Shown: positions 16,169-26,619, counted from the stretch's first letter. The stretch is DNA of 64,000 nucleotides from Cystobacter fuscus (GCF_002305875.1 NZ_CP022098.1:5518001-5582000), one strand, 5' to 3'. The notes: generated from the letters alone by a model not told the origin. Made by a program: numbers and translations.

Positions 16169-16936
16169 CTAGACCTCCTCCGTTCCCAGGTAGGCTTCGA
16201 TCACCTTCGGATCCTTCCGGACGGCCGCGGGCGGCCCCTCGGCGATCTTCTCGCCATACTCCAGCACCACCAGGTGCTCGCAGGCTCGCATGACCAGGCT
16301 CATGTCGTGCTCGATGAGCAGGAGGGTGATTCCCCGCTGCTGGATCTTCCGGATCAGCTCGACGAGCTGGTCCGTCTCCTGCTCGTTCATGCCGCCCGCG
16401 GGCTCGTCGAGGATGAGCAGCCTGGGCTCTGTCGCCAGCGCCCGGGCGATCTCCAGGCGGCGCTGGTCCCCGTAGGACAGGTTCTTCGCCAGCTCCATCG
16501 CCCGGCCGTACAGCCCCACGAAGGCGAGCTCCTCCATCGTCCGGGCCACCGCCTCGCGCTCCTCGCGGACCTGTCCGGGCAGACGCAACAAGGCCGACAG
16601 GAGCCCGGCGCGGGTGCGGCAATGGCGTCCGGCGAGCACGTTCTCCACGGCGGAGAGCTGCTGGAAGAGGCGGATGTTCTGGAAGGTCCGGGCCACTCCC
16701 AGCGACACGATCTGATGGGGCCTCAGTCCCACCAGGGAGCGCTCCTTGAACCGGACCGTCCCGCGATCCACGCGGTAGTTGCCCGTGATGAGGTTGAAGG
16801 TCGTCGTCTTCCCCGCGCCGTTCGGGCCGATGAGCCCCACGACGGACCCCTCGGCGACCTCGAAGGAGACGTCGCGCACGGCGGTCAGCCCACCGAAAGC
16901 CTTCGTGATTCCCCGGACCTCGAGAAGGGCGCTCAT
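16169..16936 (-). CDS. livG: Branched-chain amino-acid-type ABC transporter ATPase LivG
   Basis: This 255-residue ATPase has Walker A GPNGAGKTT, the LivG-typical GVARTFQNIRLFQQLSAVEN, signature LSYGDQRRLEIARALA and Walker B LLILDEPAGGMN. The C-terminal segment (KVIEAYLGTEEV) matches the family. It overlaps livM by 4 nt (ATGA), showing tight coupling. It works as a heterodimer with LivF beneath the LivHM permease. Confidence 0.93.
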   Translation of the reverse strand: MSALLEVRGITKAFGGLTAVRDVSFEVAEGSVVGLIGPNGAGKTTTFNLITGNYRVDRGTVRFKERSLVGLRPHQIVSLGVARTFQNIRLFQQLSAVENVLAGRHCRTRAGLLSALLRLPGQVREEREAVARTMEELAFVGLYGRAMELAKNLSYGDQRRLEIARALATEPRLLILDEPAGGMNEQETDQLVELIRKIQQRGITLLLIEHDMSLVMRACEHLVVLEYGEKIAEGPPAAVRKDPKVIEAYLGTEEV

Positions 16937-17892
16937 GGCGCGGCCCGGGCCCGTTCGAGGTCGGACTTCTTGAAGCGCACGGTCCGCAAGGGCAACAGCC
17001 CCTGCGTGCGGAACACCATCAACACCATCATCACCAGACCAAAGACGAGCATTCGCGCCGAGGCGAAGCCGCGAAAGAGCTCCGGCAGTCCCACCACCAG
17101 GAAGGCGCCGAGGAGCACCCCGGGAATGGAGCCGGAGCCGCCGAGGATGACGATCAGGAAGAGGAGGACGGACTCCCAGAAGCTGAACGACTCCGGGGAG
17201 ATGATCGTCATCTTCGCGGCGTAGAGGTTGCCGGCCATTCCCGCCCAGGCCGCCCCCAGGGCGAAGGCCAGGAGCTTGTAGCGGCCCGTGTTCACGCCAC
17301 TGCCCTCGGCGGCCACCGGATCCTCCCGGAGGTAGTTGAGTGCCCGCCCGAACCGCGACTGCTCCAGCCGGTGGAAGAGGAAGACCGTGAGCGCCACGAA
17401 GGCCCAGATGAGATAGAAGAACTCATGCGGGCGGCGGATCTTCAGGCCGAAGAGGGTAGGGCGCGCGATGCCGAAGAGCCCGTTGGCCCCGCCCGTCAGG
17501 CCGAACACATCGTTCACCAGGGCGATGCGCACGATCTCCCCCAGCCCGATCGTCACGATGAGCAGGTAGTCCCCCCGCAGGTGGATGACGGGGCGGGCCA
17601 CCAGCGCCGCGAAGAGCGCCGCCACCAGTCCGCTCACCGGCAGGGCCCACAGGGTGGGCAGGCCCAGCCGGGTGTTCAGGATCGCCGTGGTGTACGCGCC
17701 CACGGCGTAGAAGGCGGCATGGCCCATGTTGAAGAGCCCGGCGTCGCCCAGGATGATGTTCAGGCTCAAGGCCAGCAGGGCGTAGAGGCCCACGCTGTTG
17801 AGCACGTCCACCCAGTACGCGTCCAGGACGAGCGGGGCCCCGGCGAGCACGACGGTGAGGATCGCGTAGGACACGAGCAGGCCGCGGCTCAT
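16933..17892 (-). CDS. livM: Branched-chain amino-acid-type ABC permease LivM
   Basis: This 319-residue inner-membrane permease has 8-10 hydrophobic helices and the family motifs SLNIILGDAGLFNMGHAAFY and GRYKLLAFALGAAWAGMAGN. The C-terminal basic tail extends past the last helix. Start ATG 17892 overlaps the livH stop by 4 nt; the longer frame (to 17982) lies inside livH. It partners LivH. Confidence 0.92.
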   Translation of the reverse strand: MSRGLLVSYAILTVVLAGAPLVLDAYWVDVLNSVGLYALLALSLNIILGDAGLFNMGHAAFYAVGAYTTAILNTRLGLPTLWALPVSGLVAALFAALVARPVIHLRGDYLLIVTIGLGEIVRIALVNDVFGLTGGANGLFGIARPTLFGLKIRRPHEFFYLIWAFVALTVFLFHRLEQSRFGRALNYLREDPVAAEGSGVNTGRYKLLAFALGAAWAGMAGNLYAAKMTIISPESFSFWESVLLFLIVILGGSGSIPGVLLGAFLVVGLPELFRGFASARMLVFGLVMMVLMVFRTQGLLPLRTVRFKKSDLERARAAP

Positions 17893-18794
17893 ACCTTGTC
17901 CGCCACCCGCTCGCCCAGCAGTCCCGTGGGACGAACGATCAGGATGAAGATGAGCACGAGGAAGGACAGCGCGTCCTTCCACGCGAGGGAGAGGTAGGCC
18001 GCGCCCAGGGCCTCGATGACGCCCAGCAGCAGGCCGCCCACCATCGCACCGGGGATGTTGCCAATCCCCCCGAGGATGGCCGCGGTGAACGCCTTCATCC
18101 CGTAGAGCCAGCCCATCGTGAAGCTGACCTGCCCGTAGTAGAGCCCGACGAGCAGCCCGGCGGCGCCGCCCAGGGCGGGACCGATCAGGAACACGAGCAG
18201 GATGACCCGGTTCACGTCGATGCCCATGAGGCGGGCGGCTCCCTGGTCGATCGCGGCCGCCCGGATCGCGGTGCCGATCTTCGTCTTCTGCACGAAGAGG
18301 TAGAGGACCGCCATCATGACGACCGACGCCAACACGACGACGATCCGCATGAGGGGCACCTCGAGCCCGAGCACGTTCACCGTCGCTTGGGGAAGCAGGT
18401 CCTCCGGGTAGACGTGGACGCGGGCGCCGTAGAGGAGCATGAGCGCGTTCTGCAGGAAGATGGACGCGCCGAGCGCCGAGACGACGGCCGAGAGCCGGGG
18501 CGACTCCCGGAGGGGCCGGTACACCGCGCGCTCGAGGACGGCGCCGATGAGCGCGACGAGCCCCATGACCATCACGGCCAGGATGACCAGCCCCGCCACC
18601 ATCCCCAGCCGGTCCTGGAGGAAGAAGGAGGTGAGCAGGGTCATCCCGAGATAGGCGCCGTACGTGAAGAGGTCGCCGTGGGCGAAGTTGATGAGCTTCA
18701 TCACCCCGTAGACCATGGTGTAGCCGAGGGCGATGAGCGCGTAGATGCCCCCGACGGCCAGTCCGTTGGTGAGCTGCTGGAAGAAGTGCTCCAT
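17889..18794 (-). CDS. livH: Branched-chain amino-acid-type ABC permease LivH
   Basis: This 301-residue inner-membrane permease begins with the characteristic QQLTNGLAVGGIYALIALGY and MKLINFAHGDLFTYGAY. It later has AAAIDQGAARLMGIDVNRVI (ATPase-contact loop) and AILGGIGNIPGAMVGG. It starts 24 nt after the binding-protein gene. Confidence 0.93.
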   Translation of the reverse strand: MEHFFQQLTNGLAVGGIYALIALGYTMVYGVMKLINFAHGDLFTYGAYLGMTLLTSFFLQDRLGMVAGLVILAVMVMGLVALIGAVLERAVYRPLRESPRLSAVVSALGASIFLQNALMLLYGARVHVYPEDLLPQATVNVLGLEVPLMRIVVVLASVVMMAVLYLFVQKTKIGTAIRAAAIDQGAARLMGIDVNRVILLVFLIGPALGGAAGLLVGLYYGQVSFTMGWLYGMKAFTAAILGGIGNIPGAMVGGLLLGVIEALGAAYLSLAWKDALSFLVLIFILIVRPTGLLGERVADKV

Positions 18795-18818
18795 GTGGGT
18801 TGGCGCCGGGCGGCGTGC

Positions 18819-19940
18819 CTACTTCCGCAGCGCGAAGTCGCCCGTCTTCTCGACCTTGTACACGCGGTACAGCTCGCCGAGCCGATCACCCTTCGCGTTG
18901 AAGGAGATCTTCCCCGTGAGGCCCGGGAAGTCCTTGAGGCGCGTGGTGAGGTACTCGCGCAGCTTGTCCGCGTCCGTCGACTTCGTCTCCGCGATGGCCT
19001 TCGCCACGACGCGGAAGCCGTCACCCGCCAGCACGCCGTAGATGGAGCCCGGCGTCTCGTTGTACTTCTTCGTGTAGCTCGCCAGGTAGGCCTTGGCCTC
19101 GGGGGTGTCGAGATCCTTGGGCACCGGGGGCGAGAGGAACTGGAAGCCCTCCGCCGCGTCCTTGCCGGCGATCTTCACGAGGTCCGGGTTGTTGATGGCG
19201 TCCCCGCCGAGGAAGGGCACGTTCCACCCCATCCGCTTCTTCTGCTTCAGCAGCAGGCCCGCCTCCGGGTAGTAGCCGGTGAAGAAGACCACGTCCGGAC
19301 CGGCCGCCTTGAGCTGGGTGAGGATGGTGGAGTAGTCCTGCTCCTTGGGCGTGAGGGCGTCGAAGAAGACGACGTTGATCTTCTTCGCCTTGAGGATCCC
19401 CCGGATCTCGTCGGCCAGGCCCTTGGAATACGCCGAGTTGTCGTGCAGGAGCGCCACCTTGGCCGCCTTCATCGCCTCGAGCGTCGCCGCGGCCACCCGT
19501 CCCTGCTCGTCATCGCGCGGGCAGGTGCGGAAGAAGTACTTGAGGCCCTTCTCGGTGAGCCGCACGCTCGTGGAGCCGTTGGCCACCTGGATGATGCTCG
19601 CCTCGTCGAAGATGTTCTGGGTCGCCTCGGTCACCGCCGAGCCGTAGGTGCCGATCACGGCCACCACTCCCTGGGTGCTCAGGCGCTGCGCCGCGAGCGA
19701 CGCGGTGCGCGGATCTCCACCGTCATCCCCGATGATGACCTCGACCTGCTTGCCCAGGAGCCCACCCTTGGCGTTCAGCTCGGAGGCGAGCAGCTCGACG
19801 TTCTTCTTCATCTCCTGGCCTTCGCTCGCCCAGGAACCGGTCATGGGCGCCAGGAGGCCGATCTTGATCGTATCCGCCGCACGGGCTGAGCCGAAGCTCA
19901 GGAGGCACAGTGCCAGGGCAAGACCCATCGCTCTCTTCAT
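18819..19940 (-). CDS. livJ: Periplasmic amino-acid-binding protein LivJ/LivK type
   Basis: The 373-residue precursor has a cleavable signal peptide (1-21, ending SARAAD). It is followed by a type I periplasmic binding fold with IKIGLLAPMTGSWASEGQEM, AVIGTYGSAVTEA and the hinge-region sequence VVFFTGYYPEAGLLLKQ. It would deliver ligand to LivHM. The ATG follows GAGGAG at good spacing. As the first liv gene it lies 81 bp downstream of the LysR gene on the same strand, so LysR and liv could share a transcript. Substrate: branched-chain or other amino acid, or a related acid; it is not decidable here. Confidence 0.9.
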   Translation of the reverse strand: MKRAMGLALALCLLSFGSARAADTIKIGLLAPMTGSWASEGQEMKKNVELLASELNAKGGLLGKQVEVIIGDDGGDPRTASLAAQRLSTQGVVAVIGTYGSAVTEATQNIFDEASIIQVANGSTSVRLTEKGLKYFFRTCPRDDEQGRVAAATLEAMKAAKVALLHDNSAYSKGLADEIRGILKAKKINVVFFDALTPKEQDYSTILTQLKAAGPDVVFFTGYYPEAGLLLKQKKRMGWNVPFLGGDAINNPDLVKIAGKDAAEGFQFLSPPVPKDLDTPEAKAYLASYTKKYNETPGSIYGVLAGDGFRVVAKAIAETKSTDADKLREYLTTRLKDFPGLTGKISFNAKGDRLGELYRVYKVEKTGDFALRK

Positions 19941-20021
19941 GAGGTTCTCCTCGGAGGTTCAGGAAGCGGTCAGTTCCATATCAGTGCGCGGCGGTGGGCA
20001 AGAGCAGATTCTCGCCAGGAC

Positions 20022-20948
20022 TCAGTCGGCACGTGGGGTGGGGCGGTCCTCCGTCCCCGCCGTACCCGACGCGGCGAACACCGTCTCGAGGAAGGCGCCG
20101 AGCACGGGGTTGTCGTTGGTGCGGCTCCACGCGAGGAAGAGCTCGACGGGCTTCGCCAGCTCCATCTGCACGGCCTTGAAGACGACCCCTTCGAAGTTGA
20201 GGGCCGCCGCGGCCTCCGGCACGAGCGCCAGGCCCATTTCCGCGCGCACCAGCGCCAGGATGGAATGGATCTGGCTCATGTTCTGCACGTACCGGGGTGC
20301 CACTCCCGCCCTGCCGAACACCGACAGGACGAGGTTGTGGAGGTACTGCGCCTCGTAGGGCGAGTACATGATGAAGGGCTGTCGTTCGAAGTCCCCCAGG
20401 GCCAGGAATGGCTGCGCGGCGAGTGGATGCGTCCGCGGGATCGCGGCGATGAGGGGCTCGCGCAGCACGCAGCGCGACGCGAAGTCCTGGTGATCCACCG
20501 GCACACGTACCAGGCCGACGTCGAGCTGCTTGGACATCAGGGCATCCACCTGCGCGGTCGTCACCAGCTCCTTGAGGATCAGGTCCACGCCGGGCAGGCG
20601 CGAGCGCAGGGCGGAGATGAGACCCGGCAGGTAGTTGTAGCCCGAGGCCGCGGTGAAGCCCAGGTTGAGCGTGCCGGCGTCACCGCTCGCCACACGCCGC
20701 GCGCTGAACGCGGCGCTCTCGGCCAGGCTCAGCAGCCGGCGTGCTTCCGGAAGGAAGGCGCGGCCCGCGGGGGTCAGCTTGACGGTACGGCTCGTGCGCT
20801 CGAGGAGCTGCGTCCGCAGGTGGTGCTCCAGCAACTGCACCTGCCGGCTCAGCGGCGGCTGGGTCATGCTGAGCCGTGTGGCCGCGCGCCCGAAGTGCAG
20901 TTCCTCGGCGACGGCCACGAAGCAACGGAGCTGGCTGAACTCGAACAC
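20022..20948 (-). CDS. LysR-family transcriptional regulator of the hexarate operon (and possibly liv)
   Basis: The 308-residue LTTR has an N-terminal winged helix (FSQLRCFVAVAEELHFGRAA, then RLSMTQPPLSRQVQLLE) and a periplasmic-binding-like effector domain. Start GTG 20948 has GGGGA upstream and places the helix-turn-helix at the usual position; the longer frame to 21032 adds an unrelated tail. It is divergent from kdgD and faces the T-N11-A site at 21149-21163, so it is most likely the activator of the glucarate/galactarate operon, with a sugar diacid as a likely co-inducer. The liv genes follow on the same strand. Confidence 0.88.
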   Translation of the reverse strand: MFEFSQLRCFVAVAEELHFGRAATRLSMTQPPLSRQVQLLEHHLRTQLLERTSRTVKLTPAGRAFLPEARRLLSLAESAAFSARRVASGDAGTLNLGFTAASGYNYLPGLISALRSRLPGVDLILKELVTTAQVDALMSKQLDVGLVRVPVDHQDFASRCVLREPLIAAIPRTHPLAAQPFLALGDFERQPFIMYSPYEAQYLHNLVLSVFGRAGVAPRYVQNMSQIHSILALVRAEMGLALVPEAAAALNFEGVVFKAVQMELAKPVELFLAWSRTNDNPVLGAFLETVFAASGTAGTEDRPTPRAD

Positions 20949-21266
20949 TGATGCGTCCCCAGCATGGATGGAGCCCGTGCGAAGTCTATCTGGCATTCTT
21001 CCGCACGCGCGCCGTGCATTCGGGGGTCGCACGGGATTGAACGATGACGCACCGCGCCTTCACGGTGGGTAGGCTCCTTTCGAGCGGGCAGGGGCACGAA
21101 GTCTCGCCAGCCCCTCGCGGAGGCGTCATGGCGCGGAGCGTCGCATTCATGCACTTCGCGCATGAGTACATGCCCTCTTTGGTTTGGAGCGACATCGAGC
21201 CACCACGTACCTTGCTTCGCGTGGGACGGACCGCGAACCGAGGCCGACCCGAGGAGATGAAGGCCC
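20949..21266. other. Divergent promoter region between LysR and kdgD
   Basis: This 318-bp region contains no convincing gene. It carries the LysR-type box at 21149-21163 and the strong kdgD ribosome binding site (GAGGAGATGAAGG before 21267). I see no unambiguous -10/-35 pair. Confidence 0.6.
21149..21163. promoter_or_regulatory. LysR-type T-N11-A operator upstream of kdgD
   Basis: ATGCACTTCGCGCAT is an imperfect 15-bp inverted repeat with perfect ATGC/GCAT ends that satisfies the LysR T-N11-A rule. It lies 103 bp before the kdgD start, between the divergent LysR gene and its likely target. A further ATGAGTACATG follows directly and could be a second, degenerate site. Confidence 0.48.
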
Positions 21267-22181
21267 ATGACGCAGATGACTCCGTTGGATATGGCAAAGC
21301 AGCTGGGTAAGGGGCTGCTGTCCTTCCCCGTCACGCACTTCGACGCGACGCTCGCTTTCGACGAGCGCGCCTATCGCACCAACCTGGCCTCGTTGAGCGA
21401 GTACCCCGTGGCGGGCCTGTTCGCGGCCGGCGGGACGGGCGAGTTCTTCTCCCTCACGGCGGACGAGGTGAACCGGGTCGTCAGGGCGGCGGTGGAGGAG
21501 ACGCGTGGCAAGGTGCCGGTGATCGCTCCGACCGGCTATGGCACCGCGATGGCGAAGGACCTCGCCCGGGCCGCCGAGGCCGCGGGCGCGGACGGGTTGC
21601 TGCTGCTGCCGCCCTACCTCACCGAGTGCGACCGGGACGGCATCGCCGCGCACGTCGAGGCGGTGTGCGCCTCCACCAGGCTGGGTGTCATCTTCTACAG
21701 CCGCGCCAACGCCGTGCTGGATGACGTCACGCTCGCGCGCCTGTGCGAGCGCTGCCCCAACCTGGTCGGCTTCAAGGACGGGGTGGGTGACATCGAGACG
21801 ATGACGCGCATCCACCAGCGCATCGGCGACCGCCTCATGTACATCGGCGGACTGCCGACGGCGGAGACCTTCGCCCTCCCGTACCTGGAGATGGGCGTCA
21901 CCACCTACTCCTCGGCGATCTTCAACTTCCTGCCGCAGTTCGCGCTCCGCTTCTATGACGCCGTCCGCGCGCGCGACCTCGCGACCGTGTCGTCCGGTCT
22001 GCGTGACTTCGTGCTCCCGTACATCTCGATCCGCAACCGCAAGAAGGGTTACGCGGTCTCCATCGTGAAGGCGGGCATGCGCGCGATGGGCCGTTCCGCC
22101 GGACCCGTGCGTCCTCCGCTGCTGGACCTCACCGAGAGCGAGTTCGGTGAGCTCAAGACCCTCCTCGCCGGACGCTCCTGA
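21267..22181 (+). CDS. kdgD: 5-dehydro-4-deoxyglucarate dehydratase (decarboxylating)
   Basis: This 304-residue enzyme of the DapA/NAL aldolase superfamily converts 5-keto-4-deoxyglucarate to alpha-ketoglutarate semialdehyde, CO2 and water. Schiff-base Lys170 (GFKDGVGD), catalytic Tyr144 (FYSRAN) and the substrate-binding loop [11 protein letters not shown] are present; the length matches KdgD. It is the entry gene of the operon, uses the common product of GudD and GarD, and feeds the next gene, whose start is 15 nt downstream. Strong ribosome binding site. Confidence 0.93.
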   Translation: MTQMTPLDMAKQLGKGLLSFPVTHFDATLAFDERAYRTNLASLSEYPVAGLFAAGGTGEFFSLTADEVNRVVRAAVEETRGKVPVIAPTGYGTAMAKDLARAAEAAGADGLLLLPPYLTECDRDGIAAHVEAVCASTRLGVIFYSRANAVLDDVTLARLCERCPNLVGFKDGVGDIETMTRIHQRIGDRLMYIGGLPTAETFALPYLEMGVTTYSSAIFNFLPQFALRFYDAVRARDLATVSSGLRDFVLPYISIRNRKKGYAVSIVKAGMRAMGRSAGPVRPPLLDLTESEFGELKTLLAGRS

Positions 22182-22196
22182 AACGAGGACCCATCC

Positions 22197-23807
22197 ATGG
22201 CGACCCATTCCGAGGCTCTCACTGGAGAGATGTTCATTGGCGCGGCGCGGGTGCGCGGCACGGCGGGGACGTTCCGCGGACACGACCCGGCGCGTGGCGC
22301 ATGGCTCGAGCCGGCCTACGGCGGCGGCACTCCGGCCGAGGTGGAGCGGGCCTGCCAGCTCGCGTGGGAAGCGTTCGACGCGTTCCGCGACACCGACCTC
22401 GAGACGCGCGCCCGCCTGCTCGAGACGGCGGCCCAGCGCATTCTCGACCTGGGCGACGCGCTGATCGAGCGAGCCTGCGCGGAGTCGGGACTCCCGCGTG
22501 GGCGCATCGAGGGTGAGCGGGGCCGCACGGTCGGCCAGCTGCGGCTCTTCGCGGAGGTCGTGCGCGGAGGCGAGTGGCTCGAGGCGCGGATCGATCCCGC
22601 CCTGCCGCAGCGCCAGCCCGCGCCGCGTTCCGACCTGCGCCAGCGTCACATCGCCGTGGGGCCCGTGGCGGTGTTCGGCGCGAGCAACTTCCCACTGGCC
22701 TTCTCGGTGGCGGGTGGTGACACCGCGTCCGCGCTCGCGGCGGGCTGTCCCGTCGTGGTGAAGGCGCACAACGCCCACCCGGGCACGTCGGAGCTCGTCG
22801 GGCGCGCGCTCCGTCAGGCGGTGGCCGACTGTGGCCTCCCCGAGGGCGTCTTCTCGCTCCTCTTCGCCTCGGACAACGAGGTCGGCACCGCGCTCGTGGC
22901 GGACCCGCGCATCAAGTCGGTGGGTTTCACCGGCTCGCGACGCGGGGGCATGGCGCTGATGAAGGTCGCCGCCGCCCGTGCCGAGCCCATCCCCGTCTTC
23001 GCCGAGATGAGCAGCATCAACCCGGTGTACCTGCTGCCGGCCGCCCTGGCGGCGCGCGGAGCGGACATCGGGCGGAAGTTCGTGGCCTCGCTCACGCTGG
23101 GCGCGGGGCAGTTCTGCACCAACCCGGGTCTGGTGCTCGCGGTCGAGGGCCCTGGCCTCGAGGCCTTCCTCGAGGCCTCCGCCGGGGTGCTGCGTGACAG
23201 TCCGTGTGCGACGATGCTCACGCCCGGCATCCACGCGGCGTACGACGAGGGAGTGGGGCGTCTGTCGGCCCATCCCCGGGTGAAGTCGATCGCGCGTGGA
23301 GTGGCCACGAACGGGCCGAACCAGGCTCGCGCCGCCCTCTTCACGACCGATGCGGGCAGCTTGCTGAACGATCCCGTGCTGCAGGAGGAGGTGTTCGGTT
23401 CCTCCTCGCTGGTGGTGCGCTGCGAGAGCGTGGAGGCGATGCGCGCCGCGACCGAGCGCCTGGAGGGGCAGCTCACCGCGACGCTCCAGATGGACGAGGC
23501 GGACATTCCCGTGGCGCGCCAGCTCCTGCCAGTCCTCGAGCGCAAGGCGGGGCGCATCCTCGTCAACGGCTTCCCCACGGGGGTCGAGGTGTGCCACGCC
23601 ATGGTGCACGGGGGCCCCTTCCCGGCCACGTCCGACCCGCGTGCCACCTCGGTCGGCTCGCTCGCCATCCGGCGTTTCCTGCGTCCCGTCTGCTACCAGG
23701 ACCTGCCGCAGGCCCTGTTGCCCGAGGCGCTGCGTGATGGCAACCCGCTCGAGCTGTGGCGGCGGGTGGACGGGAAGCTCGTTCCGCCCTCCGAGTCACG
23801 CCGCTGA
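22197..23807 (+). CDS. Alpha-ketoglutarate semialdehyde (2,5-dioxovalerate) dehydrogenase
   Basis: This 536-residue aldehyde dehydrogenase oxidises 2,5-dioxopentanoate to alpha-ketoglutarate with NAD(P)+. Nucleophile Cys307 lies in [11 protein letters not shown] and general-base Glu270 in FAEMSSINP; the cofactor-binding GFTGSRRGG replaces the usual GSTxxG, as in KGSADH type III enzymes. The C-terminal block [20 protein letters not shown], with the following ATSDPR, is diagnostic of this subgroup. It completes the non-phosphorylating route from hexarates to the TCA cycle and sits directly after kdgD. Confidence 0.93.
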   Translation: MATHSEALTGEMFIGAARVRGTAGTFRGHDPARGAWLEPAYGGGTPAEVERACQLAWEAFDAFRDTDLETRARLLETAAQRILDLGDALIERACAESGLPRGRIEGERGRTVGQLRLFAEVVRGGEWLEARIDPALPQRQPAPRSDLRQRHIAVGPVAVFGASNFPLAFSVAGGDTASALAAGCPVVVKAHNAHPGTSELVGRALRQAVADCGLPEGVFSLLFASDNEVGTALVADPRIKSVGFTGSRRGGMALMKVAAARAEPIPVFAEMSSINPVYLLPAALAARGADIGRKFVASLTLGAGQFCTNPGLVLAVEGPGLEAFLEASAGVLRDSPCATMLTPGIHAAYDEGVGRLSAHPRVKSIARGVATNGPNQARAALFTTDAGSLLNDPVLQEEVFGSSSLVVRCESVEAMRAATERLEGQLTATLQMDEADIPVARQLLPVLERKAGRILVNGFPTGVEVCHAMVHGGPFPATSDPRATSVGSLAIRRFLRPVCYQDLPQALLPEALRDGNPLELWRRVDGKLVPPSESRR

Positions 23808-23862
23808 CCGTTTGAACTGACGCCTGGGCTTCACCCGCAACCCGCAGCGAGGAGGGTTTCGC

Positions 23863-25200
23863 ATGGAAGACGTATCCGCCGTGAGCACCGCAGGCGAACG
23901 AACGCGCAGCCGTGTGCGCTACTTCGTCCTGTTCATGGTGTTCATCGTCACCACGCTGAACTTCGCGGATCGCGCGACCCTCTCCATCACCGGCTCGACG
24001 ATGCAGAAGGAGCTGGGGTTGGATCCGGTGCAGATGGGCTACCTGTTCTCCGCGTTCGCCTGGGCGTACGTGTTGGGGCAGGTCCCCGGCGGATGGCTGC
24101 TCGACCGCTTCGGCACCAAGCGCGTCTATGCGTGGAGCATCGTCCTCTGGTCGTTCTTCACGCTGCTGGCGGGAGTGGTGGGCTCGCTGCCCGCCGCCTC
24201 CGTGGTGGGTGCGTTCTTCCTCTGCCGGCTGATGGTCGGCTTCGCCGAGGCACCGGCGTTCCCGGGCAACAGCCGCCTCGTGGCGGCCTGGTTCCCCACC
24301 GCCGAGCGAGGTACGGCGTCCGCCATCTTCAACTCGGCGCAGTACTTCGCGGCCGTGCTCTTCACCCCCCTCATGGCCTACCTCACCCAGGCCCACGGCT
24401 GGCGGAGCGTCTATTTCGTGATGGGGGGCCTGGGCTTCGTGCTGGCGGCGCTGTGGCTGTACACCATTCACGAACCCAAGGCCCACCCGCGCATCAGCCG
24501 CGCGGAGCTCGAGCACATCGAGCGCGGCGGCGGACTCGTGAACCTGGAGAAGGGGGCCGTGGCCAAGGTCCCCCTTCAGCGGGGCACCATCAAACAGTTG
24601 CTCGCCAACCGCATGATGATGGGCATCTACGTGGGCCAGTACTGCATCAACACGCTGACCTATTTCTTCCTCACCTGGTTCCCGGTGTACCTGGTGCAGG
24701 AGCGCGGGATGTCCATCCTCAAGGCGGGCTTCGTCTCGTCGCTTCCGGCGGTGGCGGGGTGCATCGGTGGCGTGTTGGGCGGAGTGATCTCCGACGGCCT
24801 GGTGCGCCGCGGCCACTCGCTCACCTTCGCGCGCAAGACGCCCCTCGTGGTCGGGATGCTGATGTCCACGAGCATGGTGGTGTGCAACTACGTGGACTCT
24901 CAGTGGCTGGTCGTCGCGATCATGTCCCTCGCATTCTTCGGCAAGGGCGTGGGCGCGCTGGGCTGGGCGGTGATGTCGGACACCTCGCCCAAGGAGGTCG
25001 CGGGCCTGAGCGGCGGGGTCTTCAACACCTTCGGCAACACGGCGGGCATCACCACGCCCATCATCATCGGTTACCTCTTGAAGCAGAGCGGCTCCTTCGC
25101 CGCCGCGCTCGTGTTCGTGGGCGCCAACGCCTTGCTCGCCATCGTCTGCTACCTGCTCGTCGTCGGTGAGATCCGGCGCCTGGAGCTGAAGCAGGCGTAG
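23863..25200 (+). CDS. MFS hexarate/hexuronate transporter (GudP-like, anion:cation symporter family)
   Basis: This 445-residue protein has about 12 transmembrane helices. NFADRATLSITGSTMQKELG in TM1, FAWAYVLGQVPGGWLLDRFG and the RLMVGFAEAPAFPGNSRL region are characteristic of the ACS/GudP group that imports D-glucarate, galactarate and related acids by proton symport. A central cytoplasmic loop (about 195-240) is charged. Its place between the semialdehyde dehydrogenase and glucarate dehydratase supports hexarate uptake. It starts 55 nt after the preceding gene. Confidence 0.92.
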   Translation: MEDVSAVSTAGERTRSRVRYFVLFMVFIVTTLNFADRATLSITGSTMQKELGLDPVQMGYLFSAFAWAYVLGQVPGGWLLDRFGTKRVYAWSIVLWSFFTLLAGVVGSLPAASVVGAFFLCRLMVGFAEAPAFPGNSRLVAAWFPTAERGTASAIFNSAQYFAAVLFTPLMAYLTQAHGWRSVYFVMGGLGFVLAALWLYTIHEPKAHPRISRAELEHIERGGGLVNLEKGAVAKVPLQRGTIKQLLANRMMMGIYVGQYCINTLTYFFLTWFPVYLVQERGMSILKAGFVSSLPAVAGCIGGVLGGVISDGLVRRGHSLTFARKTPLVVGMLMSTSMVVCNYVDSQWLVVAIMSLAFFGKGVGALGWAVMSDTSPKEVAGLSGGVFNTFGNTAGITTPIIIGYLLKQSGSFAAALVFVGANALLAIVCYLLVVGEIRRLELKQA

Positions 25201-25248
25201 AGGACCTCCGGTCGTGAGCGGTCACCCAGGACAGAAAGGACACGGGCC

Positions 25249-26601
25249 ATGACGACGCATCTGGTGATGGGACACAACGAAGCGCCAACGGTGACGAAGG
25301 TTCGCGTCGTCCCGGTGGCCGGGCACGACGGGATGCTCCTGAACCTGAGCGGTGCCCATGCTCCTTTCTTCACTCGCAACGTGGTGGTCCTCGAGGACAG
25401 CGCTGGCCACACGGGCGTGGGGGAGGTGCCCGGCGGCGAAGCCATCCGCCAGACGCTCGAGGAGGCCATCCCGCTCGTTCTCGGGCAGCGTCTGGGCAAC
25501 CATCGCAACATCCTCAACTCGGTGCGCCGGCGCTTCTCCCACCGCGACGACGGGGGGCGCGGACAGCAGACCTTCGATCTGCGGGTGACGATCCACGCCG
25601 TGGCGGCACTCGAGTGCGCGCTGCTCGATCTGCTCGGCCAGTTCCTCGAGGTGCCCGTGGCGGCGCTGCTCGGCGATGGGCAACAGCGCGAGCGCGTCGA
25701 CGTACTCGGCTACCTCTTCTACGTGGGCGACCGGAAGCGGACGGATCTGCCCTACCGCTCCGAGCCAGACGCGAAGGATGACTGGCTGCGGTTGCGCCAC
25801 GAGGAGGCGCTGACGCCGGAGGCCGTGGTGCGGCTCGCCGAGGCCGCGTACGCGCGCTACGGCTTCCGGGACTTCAAGCTCAAGGGCGGCGTGCTGCGGG
25901 GCGAGGAGGAGATGGCGGCGGTGACGGCGCTCGCCGAGCACTTTCCGGACGCACGCATCACCCTGGACCCCAACGGCTGTTGGTCGCTGGAGGAGGCGGT
26001 GAGGCTGTGCCGCGGCAGCGGAGAAGTGCTCGCCTATGCCGAGGACCCCTGCGGCCCGGAGCGGGGCTACTCGGGTCGCGAGATCATGGCGGAGTTCCGC
26101 CGACAGACGCGTCTGCCGACGGCGACGAACATGATCGCCACCGACTGGCGCGAGATGGGGCACGCCATCCAATTGGGCTCGGTGGACATCCCGCTGGCCG
26201 ACCCGCACTTCTGGACGATGCAGGGGTCGGTGCGCGTCGCGCAGATGTGTGACGAGTGGGGGTTGACCTGGGGCTCGCACTCCAACAACCACTTCGACAT
26301 CTCGCTGGCGATGTTCACCCACGTGGCCGCGGCGGCACCCGGGCGCATCACCGCCATCGACACGCATTGGATCTGGCAGGACGGCCAGCGCCTGACGCGC
26401 GAGCCGCTGCGCATCTCCGGCGGGCAGTTGACGGTCCCGGATCGCCCCGGGCTGGGCGTGGAGCTGGATCCGGACCAGCTCGAGCGTGCCCACGCCCTCT
26501 ACCGCGCCCAGGCGTTGGGGGCGCGCAACGACGCGGCTGCCATGCAGTACCTGGTGCCGGGGTGGAAGTTCGACCCCAAGCGCCCCTGCCTCATGCGTTG
26601 A
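25249..26601 (+). CDS. gudD: Glucarate dehydratase (enolase superfamily)
   Basis: This 450-residue cytoplasmic enzyme dehydrates D-glucarate (and L-idarate) to 5-keto-4-deoxyglucarate. Catalytic Lys212 lies in the KxK motif FKLKGG (210-212). Metal ligands begin with Asp240 (LDPNGCW, with Asn242) and continue with the Glu of AEDPCGPE. The His344 base lies in [22 protein letters not shown] and the N-terminal [14 protein letters not shown] are typical of GudD. The length matches E. coli GudD. It supplies KdgD, encoded upstream in the same operon. Confidence 0.95.
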   Translation: MTTHLVMGHNEAPTVTKVRVVPVAGHDGMLLNLSGAHAPFFTRNVVVLEDSAGHTGVGEVPGGEAIRQTLEEAIPLVLGQRLGNHRNILNSVRRRFSHRDDGGRGQQTFDLRVTIHAVAALECALLDLLGQFLEVPVAALLGDGQQRERVDVLGYLFYVGDRKRTDLPYRSEPDAKDDWLRLRHEEALTPEAVVRLAEAAYARYGFRDFKLKGGVLRGEEEMAAVTALAEHFPDARITLDPNGCWSLEEAVRLCRGSGEVLAYAEDPCGPERGYSGREIMAEFRRQTRLPTATNMIATDWREMGHAIQLGSVDIPLADPHFWTMQGSVRVAQMCDEWGLTWGSHSNNHFDISLAMFTHVAAAAPGRITAIDTHWIWQDGQRLTREPLRISGGQLTVPDRPGLGVELDPDQLERAHALYRAQALGARNDAAAMQYLVPGWKFDPKRPCLMR

Positions 26602-26619
26602 AGCGTCTGGGAGCAGGGC

